A stretch of 64,000 nucleotides of DNA from Haliea sp. GTDB lineage: Bacteria > Pseudomonadota > Gammaproteobacteria > Pseudomonadales > Halieaceae. The position numbers and the translations under genes are program-made. Positions 37,420 to 46,151 of the stretch are shown here, in pieces. The notes under the pieces were generated by a model. That model was not told the origin of the DNA and did no database searches. It worked only from the letters and a program-made list of their open reading frames with translations. The stretch is taken from contig JAHEBM010000013.1 in the NCBI GenBank assembly GCA_024642245.1, positions 1 to 64,000 of the forward strand, written 5' to 3'. Each line of letters opens with the position of its first letter. Within the stretch, counting starts at the first letter, position 1.

Positions 37420-39561
37420 TCAGTTCACGACCTGTTCGACCTTCACTGCAGCATCCCCGGCCTCTTTGTTGGCAAAAATGGCGCGGTCGATAACAAAGGA
37501 ATGGATGTTGTCAGACTGCTCCTTGCTGAGTACCCCACCGAAACCCACCATCCCGTTCTGCCAATGCATGCCACCAAGCACGATGGCATCCCACATGGCG
37601 TGCTTCTCTGGCGTCAGCGCCCGCAGGTCGGGCGTACTGCCACCGCTGACCGCGCCATCGCCATGGCAGAAAGTACAGTAGGTCATAAATTCCTTGAAGC
37701 CGGCTGCGACCTGCTCGGCCGAGGCGGTGAGCTCGGGCGGATCGATCACCAGGGGCTTGTCCACCGCCGGGGGCAACGAGGCCTGCCCCCCTACCCTGAA
37801 CACCAGCAAACGGCTGCGGTTGGCGATAGCACCGGCTTTCAAGGCCTCGCCGCCCACCAGGGCCATTGAACCGCCCCAGCCTGCCACCACGGCAATGTAT
37901 TGCACACCACCGAGACGGAAGCTTATCGGTGGCGCCACCACGCCCGTCTGGGCATCAAAAGACCAGAGTCGTTCCCCGGTATCGGCCCTGTAGGCTACAA
38001 ACTGGCCGCCGGCGTTGCCCTGGAACACAAGATTGCCGGCGGTGGACAGGAGGCCACCATTCCACGGCCCGGCATGCTCGACCCGCCAGCGCGGCTTCCC
38101 GGCCACCGGGTCCCAGGCGATAATCGCGCCTTTAACGGTATCCAGCACAGCCTGCCTGGCTACCGGATCATCGGGAAGGGCTGCGATACGGCTGTCCGTG
38201 CCGGTATTCCAGTAGCCCGGGCGGTACTGAAATTCCTCGTCAGTGACATATACCCACGGCGCATCCTGTGCGGGGATATAGACCAGACCGGTATCGGGGC
38301 TATAACTCATGGGGTGCCAATTGTGCCCCCCGATCGGGCCGGGCAGATGCAGGTCGGTAGCGCCATCCAGGTAACGCGCGCCTGCCACTTCCACCGGCCG
38401 GCCGGTCTCGAGATCAACATGTGTCGCCCAGGTCACGGTAGCATAGGCCTCGGCTGACAGAAGCTCTCCCGTCTGACGGTCGAGCACATAAAAGAAGCCG
38501 TTTTTGGGCGCCTGCATAATCACCTTGCGCGTGCCGGCGCCCAGGTCAATGTCGGCGAGAATCATGTGCTGGGTTGCCGTGTAATCCCAGGTCTCCCCGG
38601 GCGTGGTCTGGTAGTGCCACACATAGCTGCCATCATCCGGGTTGAGGGCGACAATGGAGGACAGGTACAGATTGTCCCCGCCTGCCGGACTGCGGATCTG
38701 CTGGTTCCAGGGCGCGCCGTTACCGACGCCGATGTACAGCAGGTTCAGCTCGGGGTCATAGGCCATGGAATCCCAGACCGTGCCGCCGCCACCCAGTTTC
38801 CACCATTCCCCACCACCCCAGGTGTCGGCAGCTCGCTTGAGCGCCTCGTTTTCAAAGCCGTCCTGCGGATTTCCGGGGATGGTATAGAAACGCCAGGCCA
38901 TTTCACCCGAATCCAGGTTGTAGGCGCTTACGTAGCCACGTACCCCGAACTCGGCGCCGCCATTGCCAATAATGACATTGCCCTTGATAACCCGCGGCGC
39001 ACCGGTAATCGTGTAGGGCCATTCCGGATCAGTGGTTTGCACTTGCCAGCGCACGGACCCGTCCGCCGCATTCAGGCTCACGAGGCGGCCATCGAGGGTG
39101 CCGAAATACAAGCGCCCTTTATCAAACGCCAAACCGCGGTTGACCACGTCACAGCAGCCATGCACAGCCCAGCTCCTGGGTACCTGGGGGTCATAGAACC
39201 ACAGGAGCTGACCTGTGGCTGCGTCGTTTGCAAACACCATGCTCCAGGAGCCGGTGGTGTAAATGACACCGTCGATCACCAATGGAGTCGCCTCCAGGCC
39301 CCTGGCTGTGGGATAGTCGAAATACCACGCGAGCCCGAGTTTTCCCACATTCGCATCGGTGATGTCAGCCAGTGGGCTGAAGCGCGTTTCCGAGTCATTC
39401 AGGCCGTGCCTGGGCCATTGGACATCAGGCAGCCCGGCGGCCGCGGATACCGCCGGGGAGTCGGCAGGGGCAGTCTGGGACGGTGGCTCGTCGCGGGAAC
39501 ACCCCGCGACAAGGCCCACCAGTGCAATGAGAAAAAGAAACCGCTTGCAGCACGCTGTCAT
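37420..39561 (-). CDS. Lipoprotein PQQ-dependent quinohaemoprotein alcohol dehydrogenase
   Basis: A 713-residue periplasmic dehydrogenase anchored by lipid (lipobox LVAGC, Cys21). The eight-bladed PQQ propeller shows the adjacent-cysteine pair at 136-137 (HGCCDVV) and catalytic Asp326 in ETWDYT. The residue two after Asp326 is Thr, not the Asp that marks lanthanide-dependent enzymes, so calcium is expected. A C-terminal cytochrome c domain carries the haem motif CTFCH (629-633) with an axial Met near GGMHWQNGM. It oxidises alcohols and passes electrons to the respiratory chain. No PQQ synthesis genes are in the window. Confidence 0.93.
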   Translation of the reverse strand: MTACCKRFLFLIALVGLVAGCSRDEPPSQTAPADSPAVSAAAGLPDVQWPRHGLNDSETRFSPLADITDANVGKLGLAWYFDYPTARGLEATPLVIDGVIYTTGSWSMVFANDAATGQLLWFYDPQVPRSWAVHGCCDVVNRGLAFDKGRLYFGTLDGRLVSLNAADGSVRWQVQTTDPEWPYTITGAPRVIKGNVIIGNGGAEFGVRGYVSAYNLDSGEMAWRFYTIPGNPQDGFENEALKRAADTWGGGEWWKLGGGGTVWDSMAYDPELNLLYIGVGNGAPWNQQIRSPAGGDNLYLSSIVALNPDDGSYVWHYQTTPGETWDYTATQHMILADIDLGAGTRKVIMQAPKNGFFYVLDRQTGELLSAEAYATVTWATHVDLETGRPVEVAGARYLDGATDLHLPGPIGGHNWHPMSYSPDTGLVYIPAQDAPWVYVTDEEFQYRPGYWNTGTDSRIAALPDDPVARQAVLDTVKGAIIAWDPVAGKPRWRVEHAGPWNGGLLSTAGNLVFQGNAGGQFVAYRADTGERLWSFDAQTGVVAPPISFRLGGVQYIAVVAGWGGSMALVGGEALKAGAIANRSRLLVFRVGGQASLPPAVDKPLVIDPPELTASAEQVAAGFKEFMTYCTFCHGDGAVSGGSTPDLRALTPEKHAMWDAIVLGGMHWQNGMVGFGGVLSKEQSDNIHSFVIDRAIFANKEAGDAAVKVEQVVN

Positions 39562-39785
39562 TATGGTGATCCTGTCGTGATTCTGGCCTGGATTTTAGTT
39601 ATAGACGCTGATTCTTGCCCAAATAGCTGTCGACCTCCAGTAAAAACTCGATAGCTCAAGTATTCGCGCCAGGAGGCAGCAGTAACTAAATGCGGCATCG
39701 AACCGCTCCCCGGGGGTTCGGCAGACTTGTACCGACAGCCCTTGCGATGGCATATTCCAAGCTCCATCTTTTCCGGAGACCCACT

Positions 39786-40157
39786 GTGAGAAAATTACCT
39801 GGCGTCGGCCTGGCCGCCTGTCTTCTGGCGGCAACCCTGGTCGGCTGCGCCCAGTACGAAAACAAACGCGGCGTGGAAGTGACCTGGCAGGATACCGTCA
39901 CCAGTCACCTTATCCCGGGAAAAAGCACCCGCAAGGAAGTGCTCAGGTTACTGGGCCCGCCGTCCCAGGTGATTGCGCTCGAGGAGGAGACCGTTCTGTA
40001 CTACCTGTTCGAGCGCTCCGAGGGCAATGGCCTGATACTGATACTCTACAACAGGATGCAGATCGACACACATTACGAACGGGCAATCCTGTTCTTCGAC
40101 GAGAACGACATTCTCACCGATTTCGCGACGAAAACAGATGAGCCGACCCAGGGCTAG
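39786..40157 (+). CDS. BamE/SmpA-like small lipoprotein
   Basis: A 123-residue lipoprotein from a GTG start at 39786 with CGGAG 7 nt upstream (the frame stays open to 39690). Signal peptide with lipobox LVGC, then a short BamE/OmlA-like unit: IPGKSTRKEVLRLLGPPSQV followed by a beta hairpin with ERAILFFDENDILTDF. The G-x-S/T-x-x-x-V-x-x-LLGPP pattern is typical of this fold, though the gene is not bamE in its usual place. It overlaps the next lipoprotein gene by 20 nt. Confidence 0.7.
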   Translation: MRKLPGVGLAACLLAATLVGCAQYENKRGVEVTWQDTVTSHLIPGKSTRKEVLRLLGPPSQVIALEEETVLYYLFERSEGNGLILILYNRMQIDTHYERAILFFDENDILTDFATKTDEPTQG

Positions 40158-40740
40158 GCGTTCGTTGCTGGGCGGTGTCGCGCTGGCGCTGCTGCTCTCG
40201 GCCTGCACACAGTGGCGTTACGAGCTCGGTACCCGGCTGTCGCCGGAAGCCCTGCCGGATGCCGGCCATTCCTTATCACTCGCCCGGGTTCTGGATATAC
40301 TCGGCCCACCCCACAGAATTTCCGCCGCGGGTGCGGGCTATGTGCTGGCCTGGGAGTACTGGAAAATCCGCGAGGACAGCATCGGGCTGAGCCTGGGAGT
40401 ACTGGGCACCGACCTGCTCTCCATGGACTGGGGTGACGCCCATATGCATGGCGAGTTCCTGCTGGTGACATTCAACCGTGACCACCAGGTCACCAGCAGC
40501 ACCTTTGCCCGCTGGAGCAACGATGCGGGAGGTGGCCAGGCCATCCAGCCGATGCTGGGACTGGTTTCGCTGGTGGATGTTGGAGACATGGTCGACCATA
40601 TGCCCCATCACCAGTGGGGCGGAGCGCTGCTGCAGCCGCTGCCGCAGGCTATCAACACACCCTCACGCCCGGATACGGGCCAGAGCGGAATCCAGCGCCG
40701 CGGCACACCGACCGGCACCGGCCAACAGAGCCTGGAGTAA
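40138..40740 (+). CDS. Second lipoprotein of the pair, BamE-like core with a longer tail
   Basis: A 200-residue lipoprotein (lipobox LLSAC). Like its neighbour it has an LxxARVLDILGPPHR segment followed by beta strands (YVLAWEYW; HGEFLLVTFNRDHQVTSS), so both may descend from one ancestor. A mid-protein Gly/Leu stretch (GLSLGVLGTDLLSMDW) and a Pro/Gly/Thr-rich tail are extra. The function is unknown; the 20-nt overlap suggests coupled synthesis. Confidence 0.65.
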   Translation: MSRPRARRSLLGGVALALLLSACTQWRYELGTRLSPEALPDAGHSLSLARVLDILGPPHRISAAGAGYVLAWEYWKIREDSIGLSLGVLGTDLLSMDWGDAHMHGEFLLVTFNRDHQVTSSTFARWSNDAGGGQAIQPMLGLVSLVDVGDMVDHMPHHQWGGALLQPLPQAINTPSRPDTGQSGIQRRGTPTGTGQQSLE

Positions 40741-40775
40741 TCAGTCCCGTCCTGGAGCCCGGCCCGACGCGGGCG

Positions 40776-41312
40776 CTACCACATCAGGTCGTCGGGGATC
40801 TGGTAGGCTGCGTAGGGATCATCTTCATCCACGGCTAGCGGCACATTCGTGTTCAGCAATACCACTGTGCTTTCATCCCGCTGCATGATTTTCCGGGCAG
40901 CGGCCGCGGGCACCAGTTCGTACGCTTCACCCAGCCTCGCAATTGCCACACGGCCACGGCTGAGCTCAGTCTGCAATTGTGTTGTCACGTGGATTTTCTT
41001 GATTTTCTTGCCATCAGTGAACTGGTATGGGGTGTTACCGGCAGCACGGTCGATCCGATTCATTTTTATCAGCTGCACGATCTGGGCCTGTATGGCCTTT
41101 TTCTCATTCAGTGCCTGCTGCTGCCGGTTGAGCTCCCTGTCGCGCTCGACTTTTTCAGCCAGGGTTCGCCTGGCCTGCTCCCGGGTTTCATCGACGCGCT
41201 CGTGGCCCTTGGGCTGGCTTTTGGCTTCCTTGCGTTTTTCCTTGCCAATTTTTTTCGCCTTCTTGGGATCGACGATACCCGCCTTCAGGAGCTGGTCTTG
41301 CAGGGATGCCAT
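40776..41312 (-). CDS. yaiL: YaiL-family (DUF2058) nucleoid-associated protein
   Basis: A 178-residue highly charged protein: MASLQDQLLKAGIVDPKKAKKIGKEKRK at the N-terminus, a long coiled coil (REQARRTLAEKVERDRELNRQQQALNEKKAIQAQ, about 44-78) and a C-terminal domain with YQFTDGKKIKKIHV and DDPYAAYQIPDDLMW. The start at 41312 is set by family homology; the frame stays open to 41375. The family's molecular role is poorly known. Confidence 0.87.
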   Translation of the reverse strand: MASLQDQLLKAGIVDPKKAKKIGKEKRKEAKSQPKGHERVDETREQARRTLAEKVERDRELNRQQQALNEKKAIQAQIVQLIKMNRIDRAAGNTPYQFTDGKKIKKIHVTTQLQTELSRGRVAIARLGEAYELVPAAAARKIMQRDESTVVLLNTNVPLAVDEDDPYAAYQIPDDLMW

Positions 41313-41467
41313 GGTACTTGCCTGTTTTACTGGGGAACAGCACGCGATTATCGTTAATACGCCGGCCACTGGCAAACGCCGCTGCGTTGCCTGTTTACCC
41401 GCGGGCCTTCGATGCTATCCTTTGCACCCGGGCGACCACACCCTGCCTGCACTACCTGGAGCATACC

Positions 41468-42367
41468 TTGAACAAGAAAAAAATATTTGGCGCCGGCCTC
41501 GCGGTCGCCGCCCTGGCCGTAGCAGTCATCCAGTTCGTTCCGGCCCCGCCCTTACTGATACCCGCACAAATGCCGCAGGAGCAGCGCGCCACCCATCGCC
41601 TGATCAACTTCGAACGCATCCCCAATTTTCGTGACCTGGGTGGCTACCAGACCACTGAGGGCCGCCGCGTAAAGTGGGGCAGACTTTACCGGGCCGGGAG
41701 CTTCGCCGAGGCGTCCCCCGCGGACCTGGCAGGCGTGCAGGCACTGGGACTGGTCACCTTCATCGACTTCCGCTCCCGCCTCGAGAAAGCCGAGGAACCC
41801 GACCGCCTGCCCTCCCCTGCAGGATTCACGGTGGTGGACATACCCGTGCTGGACGAGGGCAACAAGGCGCTGGTGGGGGACATCATGGAGCGGATCGAGA
41901 GTGGCAATTTCGAAGGCTTCGATCCCAACCAGGCGATGATCACGGCCAACCGTGAATTTGCAGAGAAGTTCACGCCGCAGTTCCGGACATACATTCACGC
42001 CGTACTGGATGCCGAAGGCGCCCCGGTGCTCTGGCACTGTACTGCCGGCAAGGACCGCACCGGCTTTGCCTCTGCCATATTGCTGCGCATCCTGGGCGTA
42101 CCCCAGGACACCGTCATGCGGGATTACATGGCGAGCAAGGAACCCAGCCTCGCATCGAGAAAAAACCAGCTGCGGATGATAAGGCTGTTCAAGGGCGAGG
42201 AGGCCGCCAACAATGTGGCAGTCATGATGGGCGTGGAACCGGACTGGCTGGAAGCGGGCTTTGCCCAGATCGATGCAACCTGGGGCAGCTTTGACAACTA
42301 TGTCGCCAATGGCCTCGCGCTGGGTCCCGGGGATATCCAGCGCTTGCGGGACAATTTGCTGGAGTAG
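41468..42367 (+). CDS. Membrane-anchored tyrosine/dual-specificity phosphatase (SiwA/MptpB-like)
   Basis: A 299-residue protein with an N-terminal membrane anchor or signal (GAGLAVAALAVAVIQFV) and an atypical tyrosine phosphatase domain. It has the N-terminal NFRDLGGYQT motif, FIDFRSRLEKAEE, and the P-loop HCTAGKDRTG at 190-199 (nucleophile Cys191). This P-loop with Lys, as in MptpB, occurs in enzymes that also act on phosphoinositides. TTG at 41468 has TGGAG 6 nt upstream; the open frame extends to 41306 without homology. Probably periplasmic-facing. Confidence 0.85.
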   Translation: MNKKKIFGAGLAVAALAVAVIQFVPAPPLLIPAQMPQEQRATHRLINFERIPNFRDLGGYQTTEGRRVKWGRLYRAGSFAEASPADLAGVQALGLVTFIDFRSRLEKAEEPDRLPSPAGFTVVDIPVLDEGNKALVGDIMERIESGNFEGFDPNQAMITANREFAEKFTPQFRTYIHAVLDAEGAPVLWHCTAGKDRTGFASAILLRILGVPQDTVMRDYMASKEPSLASRKNQLRMIRLFKGEEAANNVAVMMGVEPDWLEAGFAQIDATWGSFDNYVANGLALGPGDIQRLRDNLLE

Positions 42368-42375
42368 CGCCGGCG

Positions 42376-42864
42376 CTACGCGCTCACCGACTTTTGCCAG
42401 AACAGCGCCTTGCCCAGGGCAGGGTCCAACTGGTAGTCGTCGAAGCCGAATTTGCGATAGGCACCCCTGGCGGCCTCGTTGCCCTCGAGCACCTCCAGGG
42501 TCAGCTTGGCGCAGCCCCTTTCCCTTGCCACCGCCTCCACCTCGGAGAGCATGTACTGGCTCAGGCCCAGGCCGCGGAATTCGTCGGCAATGGCAAAATC
42601 ATGGATGTTCAGCAGTTTTTTACAGCTGAACGTGGAAAATCCCTCAAAACAGTTGACCAGACCGGCCGGCCGCCCGTCCACGTAGCACAGCAGGCTCACC
42701 GCGTGCGGCAGTGCGGCAAGGCTTGCCGGCAGGTCGCGTTGCACCTCGGGTGCCAGGGGGGCGCCGCCACCCATCGGGTCGCGGGCGTACCGGTCCAATA
42801 AAAGCACGATGTCGGCCGCCTGCCGTGGATCAAGGTAGTTCGCCCGCTCGATGTCTATCTTCAT
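42376..42864 (-). CDS. GNAT-family N-acetyltransferase
   Basis: A 162-residue acetyltransferase. The acetyl-CoA site is in FAIADEFRGLGLSQYMLSEVEAVARERG (motif A) and the C-terminal motif B in EVLEGNEAARGAYRKFGFDDY. The substrate amine is unknown. The ATG at 42864 was chosen on homology. It is convergent with the phosphatase gene, 8 nt apart. Confidence 0.88.
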   Translation of the reverse strand: MKIDIERANYLDPRQAADIVLLLDRYARDPMGGGAPLAPEVQRDLPASLAALPHAVSLLCYVDGRPAGLVNCFEGFSTFSCKKLLNIHDFAIADEFRGLGLSQYMLSEVEAVARERGCAKLTLEVLEGNEAARGAYRKFGFDDYQLDPALGKALFWQKSVSA

Positions 42865-42907
42865 GGTAATACCGCGATAGTTGTTCTGTTGATTACGGGC
42901 CCGCGCC

Positions 42908-43402
42908 CTAAAAGATCGAGCAGATCTCCCCGGTCTTGTATACCGCCTTACCGGGCTGCCACGATCCATCGGCCATATAGGCGCCGCTATCGGCGCTACT
43001 GACCACCGCCGTGCCATCCGGCGCCGGGCGCACCTGGAAAGAAAGCAGCAAGTCGCTGGGATATTCTATACGAAGCAGCGCAGGCGGACAGCTGTCGCTG
43101 TAGTTGGAGCGGGTGCCACTGAGCACAAAAACCTCCACGCCCGGCACATAACTGCCACTTAATTCGTAGGTGACATGGCACTCACCCGGACCACTGTCAT
43201 ATGCATTGGAGTAGTTGTAGATCGTTTCGGTACCGGAGGCCCGGCCGGTGATATCGTCGAAGGCAAGCTCGCCCACCGTATAGCGGGTGGATGCAGACCA
43301 GGCCTCACTGTCCTGCGCCGCGCAATTGCGAAAACCACTGGCGGGCCCCGCGCTTGCCAGAACAAGCAGGCTCAAAAGAATAACAGCCTTTTTTGCACAC
43401 AT
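42908..43402 (-). CDS. Secreted protein of unknown function
   Basis: A 164-residue protein with a clear signal peptide (AVILLSLLVLASAGPASG). The mature part is beta-rich, with four Cys likely to form disulfides. GECHVTYELSGSYVPGVEVFVLSGTR suggests a beta-sandwich. I do not recognise a family. The base composition is like its neighbours. It is transcribed in the same direction as the GNAT gene with a 43-nt gap. Confidence 0.65.
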   Translation of the reverse strand: MCAKKAVILLSLLVLASAGPASGFRNCAAQDSEAWSASTRYTVGELAFDDITGRASGTETIYNYSNAYDSGPGECHVTYELSGSYVPGVEVFVLSGTRSNYSDSCPPALLRIEYPSDLLLSFQVRPAPDGTAVVSSADSGAYMADGSWQPGKAVYKTGEICSIF

Positions 43403-43448
43403 ACGGTTGCATCCCGGGACAGCTACGCCAGCGCGCTTACCCTGGCCA

Positions 43449-44048
43449 CTAGTTTAACAGCGCGTGTTGGATATCGGCCGCCAGTGAGTCGCGAACGTCC
43501 CGCGGCAGGCGAAAGGGTTCGATCGTGTAAGCCGGATGATCCACTCCTGCAGAAATACCCGCTCCCTGGCTCAGCGCGGCCATCATTACCGGGCTAAGCT
43601 CGAATCGCAGGAAATGCACAGAGGACGTCTTGACCTCGTTCTGGCGTGAAATATCCTCATCCGCAATGGGATAGACCCGCTCGCAGTCTTCTACCTGCAT
43701 CCAGACCTTGTCCTCGATGCCGATCAACTCGGCCAGGCGCGCTGCGCGCTCTACCGGGTCGGTATACTCCACCATAAAGGTGGCTTTCCAGTTGTGGCCA
43801 TCGGGTATCAACGGATTATAGGATTCCAGTTCCTCGTTGATGCCGCTGGCCTCAAAAACCTTCTCTATGCGCAGCATTTCCTGAATCTGGTACTTGATGG
43901 TCAGGGAATCCTCAAAATACAGCCGGGCATGCTCCCCAAGGGGGACCTGTCGGGTTTTTTTATGTGCCATAACCTGCTGCCGGAAGGCGGGGCGAATTTC
44001 AGCGTACTCCTCCAGGGACCACAGGTCAGCGCGGGACAACTCGGGCAT
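43449..44048 (-). CDS. DUF3501 family protein
   Basis: A 199-residue protein recognised by LSRADLWSLEEYAEIRPAFR, VPLGEHARLYFEDSLTIKYQIQEMLRIEK and NWKATFMVEYTDPVER. DUF3501 genes usually follow a rubrerythrin and a heterodisulfide reductase-like Fe-S gene, exactly as here. The biochemical role is unknown; a link to peroxide detoxification is inferred from context. It lies 16 nt after the Fe-S gene. Confidence 0.88.
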   Translation of the reverse strand: MPELSRADLWSLEEYAEIRPAFRQQVMAHKKTRQVPLGEHARLYFEDSLTIKYQIQEMLRIEKVFEASGINEELESYNPLIPDGHNWKATFMVEYTDPVERAARLAELIGIEDKVWMQVEDCERVYPIADEDISRQNEVKTSSVHFLRFELSPVMMAALSQGAGISAGVDHPAYTIEPFRLPRDVRDSLAADIQHALLN

Positions 44049-44064
44049 TACATATTCCTCGATA

Positions 44065-45387
44065 TTACAGGCCGTAGGCCATTCGCAGCAGTGTCATGGG
44101 ATGTTCTGCGGCACTGACTTTTTCCGACAGGTGAGCGATCTGGGTACCGGCCATGGGACAGTCACTCATGAAGTGGTCGGGAGACTGCTGGTCAATTTTA
44201 CGCACCACCGGCCGGGCTATCTTGACCGACTTTTCCCTTGTCTCCTTTTTGACGGCATAGGTGCCGTCGTGGCCGGAGCACCGTTCGTGTGCGGTCACCT
44301 GGGTACCAGGTACCAGGTTGAGCACATCGCGGGTCTTCAGCCCGATGTTCTGCACCCGCTGGTGGCAAGCCACCTGGTAGGCGATATCCCCCATGGCGTT
44401 GGGAAATTCCGTCTTGAGTGCGCCGCCTTTATGACGCAACCAGAGATATTCGAAAGGGTCGAAGAAAGCGGCCTGCACTTTCCTGACCTGCTCGTCGTCG
44501 GGGTACAGGAGCGGAAGCTCCTGCTTGTACATCAGCACGCAGGAGGGTATTGGGGCCGTCAGGTCGTAACCTTGCTCCACCAGTGCAGCCAGCACCGGGA
44601 TATTGGCTTCCTTGAGCCTGTTTACCGCGTCCAGGTCACCCAGCTCAAGCTTGGGCATACCGCAACACTGCTCCTTGGGGACCACGTCGATGTGAATGCC
44701 GTTGTGCTGGAAAACCTTGACGAAATCCTCGCCGATTTCCGGGCTGTTGTAGTTGCCGTAGCAGGTCGCATACAGGGCCAGTTTCCCCGTGGTGGCGCCG
44801 ACAGGCGTCGCCGGGATGTCACGGATTAGCGGCTTGACCCGCTTGCGCAGTGTTTTGCTATGGAACCGTGGCACCGGGGCTTCATGGTGGATGCCGGCCG
44901 TGGATTCCAGAACCTTGCGGAAACCGGCGTTGCTGTTGAAGGCATTGACCGTCACATCCACCAGCGGAATAGAGGTCAATTTGAATACCGTATCGGTACT
45001 GGTTAACACCCGGTCACGGAGCTTCGCGCCCTCTTCCTTGAACTTGATGGCCTTGGCCCGCAACATGAGGTGGGGAAAATCCACATTCCATTCATGGGGC
45101 GGTACGTAGGGACACTTGGTCATGTAACACAGGTCACACAGGTAGCACTGGTCCACCACCTTGATGTAGTCGGCCTTTGCCACGCCATCCACCTCCATGG
45201 TGGAAGACTCGTCGACCAGGTCGAACAGGGTGGGGAATGAATCGCACAGGCTGACACAGCGGCGGCAACCGTGACAGATATCGTAGACCCGCTCCAGTTC
45301 CTGTTCCAGGTCCGCCTTGTCCCAGTATTTCTCGGACTTCCACTCAATCGGATGGCGTGTGGGCGCCTCCAGGCTTCCTTCTCTCAC
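44065..45387 (-). CDS. Heterodisulfide reductase/GlpC-like Fe-S oxidoreductase
   Basis: A 440-residue protein with two 4Fe-4S sets near the N-terminus (Cys38, 41, 44, 48 and Cys81, 84, 87, 92) and two cysteine-rich CCG-type domains (YATCYGNYNSPEIGEDF with EQCCGMPKLELGD; VACHQRVQNIGLKTRD with HERCSGHDGTY). It probably passes electrons to the adjacent rubrerythrin. No flavin subunit is nearby. Second gene of the rubrerythrin operon. Confidence 0.9.
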   Translation of the reverse strand: MREGSLEAPTRHPIEWKSEKYWDKADLEQELERVYDICHGCRRCVSLCDSFPTLFDLVDESSTMEVDGVAKADYIKVVDQCYLCDLCYMTKCPYVPPHEWNVDFPHLMLRAKAIKFKEEGAKLRDRVLTSTDTVFKLTSIPLVDVTVNAFNSNAGFRKVLESTAGIHHEAPVPRFHSKTLRKRVKPLIRDIPATPVGATTGKLALYATCYGNYNSPEIGEDFVKVFQHNGIHIDVVPKEQCCGMPKLELGDLDAVNRLKEANIPVLAALVEQGYDLTAPIPSCVLMYKQELPLLYPDDEQVRKVQAAFFDPFEYLWLRHKGGALKTEFPNAMGDIAYQVACHQRVQNIGLKTRDVLNLVPGTQVTAHERCSGHDGTYAVKKETREKSVKIARPVVRKIDQQSPDHFMSDCPMAGTQIAHLSEKVSAAEHPMTLLRMAYGL

Positions 45388-45420
45388 AGGACATCCCCCG
45401 TCGGTTCGAAAAAATTCAGG

Positions 45421-45445
45421 GGTCGACGGGCAAGGCCCGCCGACC
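45421..45445 (-). terminator. Intercistronic hairpin between rubrerythrin and Fe-S gene (possible attenuator)
   Basis: An 11-position stem with one A/C mismatch (45421-45431 with 45435-45445, 3-nt loop). On the minus strand six T come only after a 6-nt gap (CCTGAATTTTTT). It could stop part of the transcripts and leave more rubrerythrin mRNA. Confidence 0.5.
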
Positions 45446-45455
45446 GTGGCGGGTA

Positions 45456-45875
45456 CTAGCTATCGAGACTGTCCAGCGCTTTCTGGAAGCGATTGGCGTG
45501 GCTGCGTTCTGCCTTGGCCAGCGTCTCCATCCAGTCAGCTATCTCGTCAAAACCCTCGTCCCTGGCGGTTTTCGCCATGCCGGGGTACATGTCGGTGTAC
45601 TCGTGGGTCTCCCCCGCGATTGCCGCTTTCAGGTTGTCGCCAGTAGCACCGATGGGTAGGCCGGTAGCCGGGTCACCGGTTTCCTCCAGGTACTCCAGGT
45701 GGCCGTGGGCATGCCCGGTTTCACCTTCGGCGGTGGAGCGAAAAACAGCCGCCACATCGTTGTAGCCTTCGACATCGGCCTTGGCAGCGAAATACAGGTA
45801 ACGACGGTTGGCCTGGGACTCGCCCGCGAAGGCGTCTTTCAGGTTCTGTTCGGTTTGACTGCCTTTCAATGACAT
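45456..45875 (-). CDS. Rubrerythrin (diiron domain only)
   Basis: A 139-residue four-helix diiron peroxidase. Metal ligands are in [35 protein letters not shown] and [12 protein letters not shown] (E-x-x-H motifs). The C-terminal rubredoxin domain of classical rubrerythrin is missing, so an outside donor is needed; the Fe-S protein downstream is the obvious candidate. Strong ribosome site AAGGAG and a Fur-box-like sequence lie just upstream. First gene of a three-gene operon. Confidence 0.93.
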   Translation of the reverse strand: MSLKGSQTEQNLKDAFAGESQANRRYLYFAAKADVEGYNDVAAVFRSTAEGETGHAHGHLEYLEETGDPATGLPIGATGDNLKAAIAGETHEYTDMYPGMAKTARDEGFDEIADWMETLAKAERSHANRFQKALDSLDS

Positions 45876-45888
45876 ATTGTTTCTCCTT

Positions 45889-45907
45889 GAGAATGGTTAT
45901 CATCACC
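45889..45907 (-). promoter_or_regulatory. Fur-box-like operator in front of the rubrerythrin operon
   Basis: The 19-mer read on the minus strand, GGTGATGATAACCATTCTC, matches the E. coli Fur consensus at 15 of 19 positions, including the central block GATAA. It lies 14-32 nt upstream of the start codon, where a bound repressor would block transcription or early elongation. Confidence 0.55.
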
Positions 45908-45981
45908 ACAGAAGATGTGGAGATGCATAAAATAGTACAGACTGATACGCATGGCCATACTGAATAGACTACCGCATTGAT

Positions 45982-46149
45982 ATGAATCAGCCCACAGATT
46001 CCATTGTCATGCCAGAATCCGGTCTTCTGGACCCGCCTGCCGGGGCGAAAATGCCCTGGCTGCCACAGGAATCAGCGTATGAAAACCTGCATCCCGGTCG
46101 GGAGGCCCCGCATGAGCCTCACGCCAGCCACCGCCAGCTAGTGGCCTGA
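45982..46149 (+). CDS. Possible small protein or leader peptide upstream of the Na/Pi transporter
   Basis: A 55-codon frame from ATG 45982 to TGA 46149, ending 2 nt before the transporter ATG. It is Pro/His-rich (ends HASHRQLVA) with no membrane segment and no good ribosome site. The tight junction would allow translational coupling. I do not recognise it; it may be chance. Confidence 0.3.
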   Translation: MNQPTDSIVMPESGLLDPPAGAKMPWLPQESAYENLHPGREAPHEPHASHRQLVA

Positions 46150-46151
46150 TC

